Source: Sporosarcina ureae | GTDB taxonomy: Bacteria > Bacillota > Bacilli > Bacillales_A > Planococcaceae | Assembly (NCBI RefSeq): GCF_029267015.1 | Contig: NZ_JARIEA010000086.1 | Coordinates: forward strand, 1 to 64,000 | Length of the DNA: 64,000 bases | Direction: 5' to 3' | Part shown: positions 60,755-64,000 of the stretch, piece by piece | Layout: each line of letters begins with the position of its first letter | Numbering within the stretch: the stretch's first letter is position 1 | Notes under the pieces: model-generated | The model's input: the letters and a program-made list of their open reading frames with translations, nothing else | Told to the model about the DNA's origin: nothing | Databases searched by the model: none | Translations under genes and position numbers: made by a program

Positions 60755-61120
60755 TTGACATATGTAGGAAAAAATGTGTTAATTGTAGATGATGAAGAAA
60801 TTTTACGTATGCTACTTACGGATACTTTAGAATTTGAAGGATTTCAAGTAGAAGAAGCAGAAAACGGAGAAGAAGCCTTTGAAAAGATTCAAAGCAATCA
60901 GTACGATGTCATACTTTTAGATTATATGATGCCACGTATGACAGGTTTGGAACTATTGGAGCGTCTACAACCGCTGAAACTGGAAACCCCTGTTATTATG
61001 CTCACTGCGAAAGCGCAACAAGCAGATCAGGATGCCGCTTTAGCGAAAGGGGCCTCTTACTTCATGCCCAAACCGTTTAGCCCGCATGAACTGATTGAAT
61101 TGGTTAAATCGCTATTTTAA
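60755..61120 (+). CDS. single-domain response regulator
   Basis: Stand-alone receiver of 121 aa with the acidic pair in VLIVDDEE (residues 8-15), the acceptor Asp56 in ILLDYMMP, the Thr in MLTAKA and the Lys in PKPFSP. There is no output domain, so it probably acts as a phosphate shuttle like Spo0F, or through protein contact. I use the TTG at 60755, 6 nt after AAGGAGGTG; a GTG at 60746 is part of that site. It is in an operon with the cyclase. Confidence 0.9.
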   Translation: MTYVGKNVLIVDDEEILRMLLTDTLEFEGFQVEEAENGEEAFEKIQSNQYDVILLDYMMPRMTGLELLERLQPLKLETPVIMLTAKAQQADQDAALAKGASYFMPKPFSPHELIELVKSLF

Positions 61121-61140
61121 TTTCACTACATATGTATACA

Positions 61141-61180
61141 AAAAAGAACGTCCTTCCAAATTGGAAAGGACGTTCTTTTT
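61141..61180. terminator. bidirectional terminator
   Basis: AAAAAGAACGTCCTT (61141-61155) is complemented exactly by 61166-61180, with an inner CCAA/TTGG. It serves the response regulator gene and the convergent histidine kinase, whose stop codon it touches. Confidence 0.95.
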
Positions 61181-64000
61181 AGTTGTTCTCAGGGTACAAA
61201 ATTCTTCCGTCTGGTTGATCTATAGTTTGTATGATAATAGTGGACAACTCGCTAAGTGGATAAGGTTTTGTCAAATACTCGCTGACATGGAATTTCTCCA
61301 TCAGTAAAGGCTCTTTTTCCATCGAAGAGGAAATGACGATAGGTATCGATTTAGTTCTAGCGTGCGCTTTCATTTGCTTAATTAAATCCCAGCCATTTTC
61401 ACCTTTGTCTAACATTAAATCAACAACAACTGCTACGGGTTGCATTTTTTCTATACATATAAGAGCTTTGCTTACTTTGGAATGATGAATTACTGAAAAT
61501 CCATTACTAGCCAGCTCTTCTCCTAGCAATAATGAGATATTTACATCATCCTCCACAATTACGACCAAAGGTTTATCAGTATCTATGTGTTCTTTAGGTA
61601 ATAGCTGTTTTAAAGGAAGTGAGAAGAAAATAGTCGTTCCTACATTTTCCTCGGAGTCTACCCAAATTTGTCCATTATGGTCTTGTACAATCTCCTTACA
61701 AATAGATAGTCCAAGCCCTGTACCGCCTATTTTTCTACTGTAGCTATTATCGAATCTATAGAATTTCTCAAATAGATGCTCAGTTTTATTTGAAGGAATT
61801 CCAATACCTTCATCCGATATGGAAACTACCACTGTATCCTGTTGATTTAAAAGAGTGATATTTACTTTTCCACCATCAGGGGAAAATTTAATAGCATTGC
61901 CAATTAAATTCATGAATACTTGAAGGATTCGATCATAATCAGCTCGCACTATAGAAGAGTACGTTAAATCCTGCACGTTTATAGCATGAAGAGGTGATTG
62001 AATGAGTAAATTAGACACAGCACTTTCAGCTACTTCGCTGATGGATACATCTTCGAGAGTATAGGATTGACGACCTGATTCCATTCGCTGAATATCTAAA
62101 AAATCATTTATGAGTGAAGTCAGTCTGTTTGCTTCGCTGTGTATGGTTTCAAGATAACGTTTTTTTCGAGTGTCATCCATGTCCTTATTCAGCAAAAGCT
62201 CAGAGAATCCTAGAATACTGGATAATGGTGTTCGTAATTCGTGACTGACAGTCGACACTAGTTCGGTCTTCATTTGATTGACTTCATGTTCATGTGTTAT
62301 ATCACGGTGTACGAAGATAGTCCCGACTTTTTCTTCTTGAATAATGATTGGAACACTATATACTTCCATGACACATGACCTTTCAGAAGGTAATGAGAGT
62401 ATATATTTGTTAGTAATAGATTCAATCGTTTCGGGTTTGAGTGCATTTTCAAGAAATGCTTTGTATTCAATAGGATTATTGATACGATCCAAGAAATACT
62501 CTGTCCATTTTTCACGTGACCACTGTTCATTTTCTGTTTCAGGTTCCATGCCAAGTAACTGAAACAATGCCGCATTGTACTTATCATTTTCACTTGTATT
62601 TGAAACGAAACGAATACCTTCATTTATATTATCCAATATACTTTGATTCAATTGACGTTCATGACTTATGAGCTCGTATTGCTCAATCCGGTCTACTCCA
62701 ATTGCTATTCGTTTAAGTAAACCGTATAAATCGTCTTGATCATCTTCTGTAAATGGCTTACCGATACGCGAAATGATGGAGACTACGCTGAGTTCGTTAG
62801 AGATGTTGTAAATGCCTGTCACGAAATCATAGACATATGTGATGTTGTCAGCAACACCTTTTTCATAATCAGCTTCTCGTTTAATAATGAAATAGGGCTC
62901 TGTTTCAAGACGGACTTTCATATATTCAAGACGTTCTTGTTTAATTTCATTAAAATGCTTTTCTGAAATTCCCTTTAGCGCATGAATTCCACTTTTAGGG
63001 AACCATAGAAAACTTAAGTCAGATTGATAAATTTGATTTAGATAATTAGAAGTTTGATCACATACTTCTTGTTTATCTAACGAGAATGACAAAAGATGAT
63101 TCAAGCCATTGTAACGTTCTAAACGAAAACGGGAAAATCTAGCTTCCGATAAGGCGAATTCCATCTTTGTTTGACGATGAAACAATTCATCTTGTTGTGT
63201 GATTAACTCCTCATTTTGAGAGAGTAGTTCTTGTTCATTCATTTGAATGCGTTCCATCATTTTATGAATGGATTGTGAAAGTGCACCAATTTCATTATCT
63301 GCTTGTATAGGCTGAAACAGTACGGTACCTTCTGTTTCATACTGATCTGCTGCACGTGTGATTTCTTCAACAGGCTTTACTACACGGTTGATAACGTTCC
63401 ACACCATGTAGATGGGAATGAGTAAAAATATAAAGCCAAATATTGTGATAAGTAAAAAGAATATCTTAGTTTGTTGTGTTATTCGATCATATGATCGTGT
63501 AAGCTTTTCTTTTGAAGAGTCTTCGTATTTATTGGCGTATGTAATAAAACTATTAACGGAAAGGTTCGCACCACTCTTTGCCAATTCTCGTAAGCCATCA
63601 TAATCGTCTTCTTGAACGAATTGAATAGCGGTTGGAAGTGTTACGCTCTCGTATTCCATCAAGAAGTTGTCAATTTCACTAATGATTTTCTGTTCTTCTG
63701 CATTTAGACGAAGCGATTTGAATTCACGGGAATAGGAATGAATATCTTCAATTGCTTTGTAAGCGAAGTTTAGTTCTTCTTCTATTTGAAATGCATAGTA
63801 ACCACGGATTCGGAAAAAGAGATCCTGGACTGAGTCTGATATATTTTCTACTAATTGTGTCTTCTTGTATGAGTCTTGCTGTTCGACTTCCATATCATCC
63901 CAAGAGCTACTAGCATAGAAGTACATGCTAGTCATTCCTATGACGGCAATGACAATTGAAATAATAAACACTTGTATATATTGTTGGCGAATACCTTTTT
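61179..64000 (-). CDS. hybrid sensor histidine kinase with receiver, 5' end outside the window
   Basis: Over 930 codons are open up to the window edge; the frame continues past a GTG at 63971, so the true start is probably outside. From the N-terminus: a membrane segment (IISIVIAVIGMTSMYFY), a sensor helix bundle, a second membrane segment (near 175-195 from the GTG), HAMP, coiled coil, a GAF-like part, a PAS-like part, HisKA (STVSHELRTPLSSILG, His577), HATPase_c (NLIGNAIKF, DEGIGIP, GGTGLGLS) and a C-terminal receiver (VVVDLMLD). It is convergent with the Hpt/GGDEF and receiver genes and is their likely phosphodonor. Confidence 0.92.
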   Translation of the reverse strand, partial: KGIRQQYIQVFIISIVIAVIGMTSMYFYASSSWDDMEVEQQDSYKKTQLVENISDSVQDLFFRIRGYYAFQIEEELNFAYKAIEDIHSYSREFKSLRLNAEEQKIISEIDNFLMEYESVTLPTAIQFVQEDDYDGLRELAKSGANLSVNSFITYANKYEDSSKEKLTRSYDRITQQTKIFFLLITIFGFIFLLIPIYMVWNVINRVVKPVEEITRAADQYETEGTVLFQPIQADNEIGALSQSIHKMMERIQMNEQELLSQNEELITQQDELFHRQTKMEFALSEARFSRFRLERYNGLNHLLSFSLDKQEVCDQTSNYLNQIYQSDLSFLWFPKSGIHALKGISEKHFNEIKQERLEYMKVRLETEPYFIIKREADYEKGVADNITYVYDFVTGIYNISNELSVVSIISRIGKPFTEDDQDDLYGLLKRIAIGVDRIEQYELISHERQLNQSILDNINEGIRFVSNTSENDKYNAALFQLLGMEPETENEQWSREKWTEYFLDRINNPIEYKAFLENALKPETIESITNKYILSLPSERSCVMEVYSVPIIIQEEKVGTIFVHRDITHEHEVNQMKTELVSTVSHELRTPLSSILGFSELLLNKDMDDTRKKRYLETIHSEANRLTSLINDFLDIQRMESGRQSYTLEDVSISEVAESAVSNLLIQSPLHAINVQDLTYSSIVRADYDRILQVFMNLIGNAIKFSPDGGKVNITLLNQQDTVVVSISDEGIGIPSNKTEHLFEKFYRFDNSYSRKIGGTGLGLSICKEIVQDHNGQIWVDSEENVGTTIFFSLPLKQLLPKEHIDTDKPLVVIVEDDVNISLLLGEELASNGFSVIHHSKVSKALICIEKMQPVAVVVDLMLDKGENGWDLIKQMKAHARTKSIPIVISSSMEKEPLLMEKFHVSEYLTKPYPLSELSTIIIQTIDQPDGRILYPENN

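Overview
The window is a chromosomal segment of a low-GC Gram-positive, spore-forming member of the Bacillales. The order rplKAJL-ybxB-rpoBC-rpsL-rpsG-fusA-tuf, then S10-spc-alpha, ecfA1-ecfA2-ecfT-truA and rplM-rpsI is the Bacillus-type order. cwlD, salA, gerD and kbaA point to an endospore former. Together with the urease cluster and the sequence character this suggests the Planococcaceae, plausibly Sporosarcina; the genus is an inference.

Regions. (1) 1-34358: ribosomal proteins, RNA polymerase subunits, elongation factors, SecY, adenylate kinase, the ECF vitamin-transporter energy module and TruA, all on the plus strand. Attenuator-type leaders are visible before rplJ and rpoB, a conserved-looking leader before rpsJ and a likely L13 leader before rplM. 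Two genes present here in B. subtilis, ybxF between rpoC and rpsL and map between adk and infA, are absent from these positions. (2) 34359-46204: an accessory block between rpsI and cwlD. It holds a complete urease operon ureABCEFGD, a small duplicated-domain protein, tenA under a TPP riboswitch, a DUF3889-like secreted protein with an apparent ATT start, a bacterial nitric oxide synthase next to an HpaB-type flavin monooxygenase (both minus strand), an unrecognised protein and a rhodanese. (3) 46229-50203: the sporulation and germination group cwlD, salA, gerD, kbaA and a strongly diverged PdaB-like protein. (4) 50376-50992: five tRNA genes (Asn, Thr, Glu, Tyr, Gln) with an unusual repeat-bearing spacer between Glu and Tyr. 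(5) 51165-58995: a PAS-GGDEF-EAL protein, arginase, then sigW-rsiW and cdaA-cdaR-glmM (c-di-AMP synthesis and cell-wall precursor). (6) 59120-64000: an Hpt-REC-GGDEF-REC diguanylate cyclase, a single-domain response regulator and a convergent hybrid histidine kinase cut by the window edge, together looking like a phosphorelay that feeds c-di-GMP synthesis.

How the parts connect. Arginase produces urea and urease consumes it. Arginase and NO synthase compete for arginine. Both cyclic dinucleotide systems are represented: c-di-AMP synthesis through CdaA, c-di-GMP synthesis through the Hpt-linked GGDEF protein, and c-di-GMP hydrolysis probably through the EAL protein. A textbook sigma-W promoter in front of sigW makes that operon autoregulated.

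The most interesting unexplained items are a 12-bp-closed branched RNA candidate ending in U9 between rplQ and ecfA1, the repeat element inside the tRNA array, the alanine that replaces the conserved flap cysteine of UreC, the NOS-HpaB pair, and the His-Asp phosphorelay cassette. Nothing seen rises to a clearly new defence or mobile system. No insertion sequence, CRISPR array, prophage gene or rRNA gene was found.
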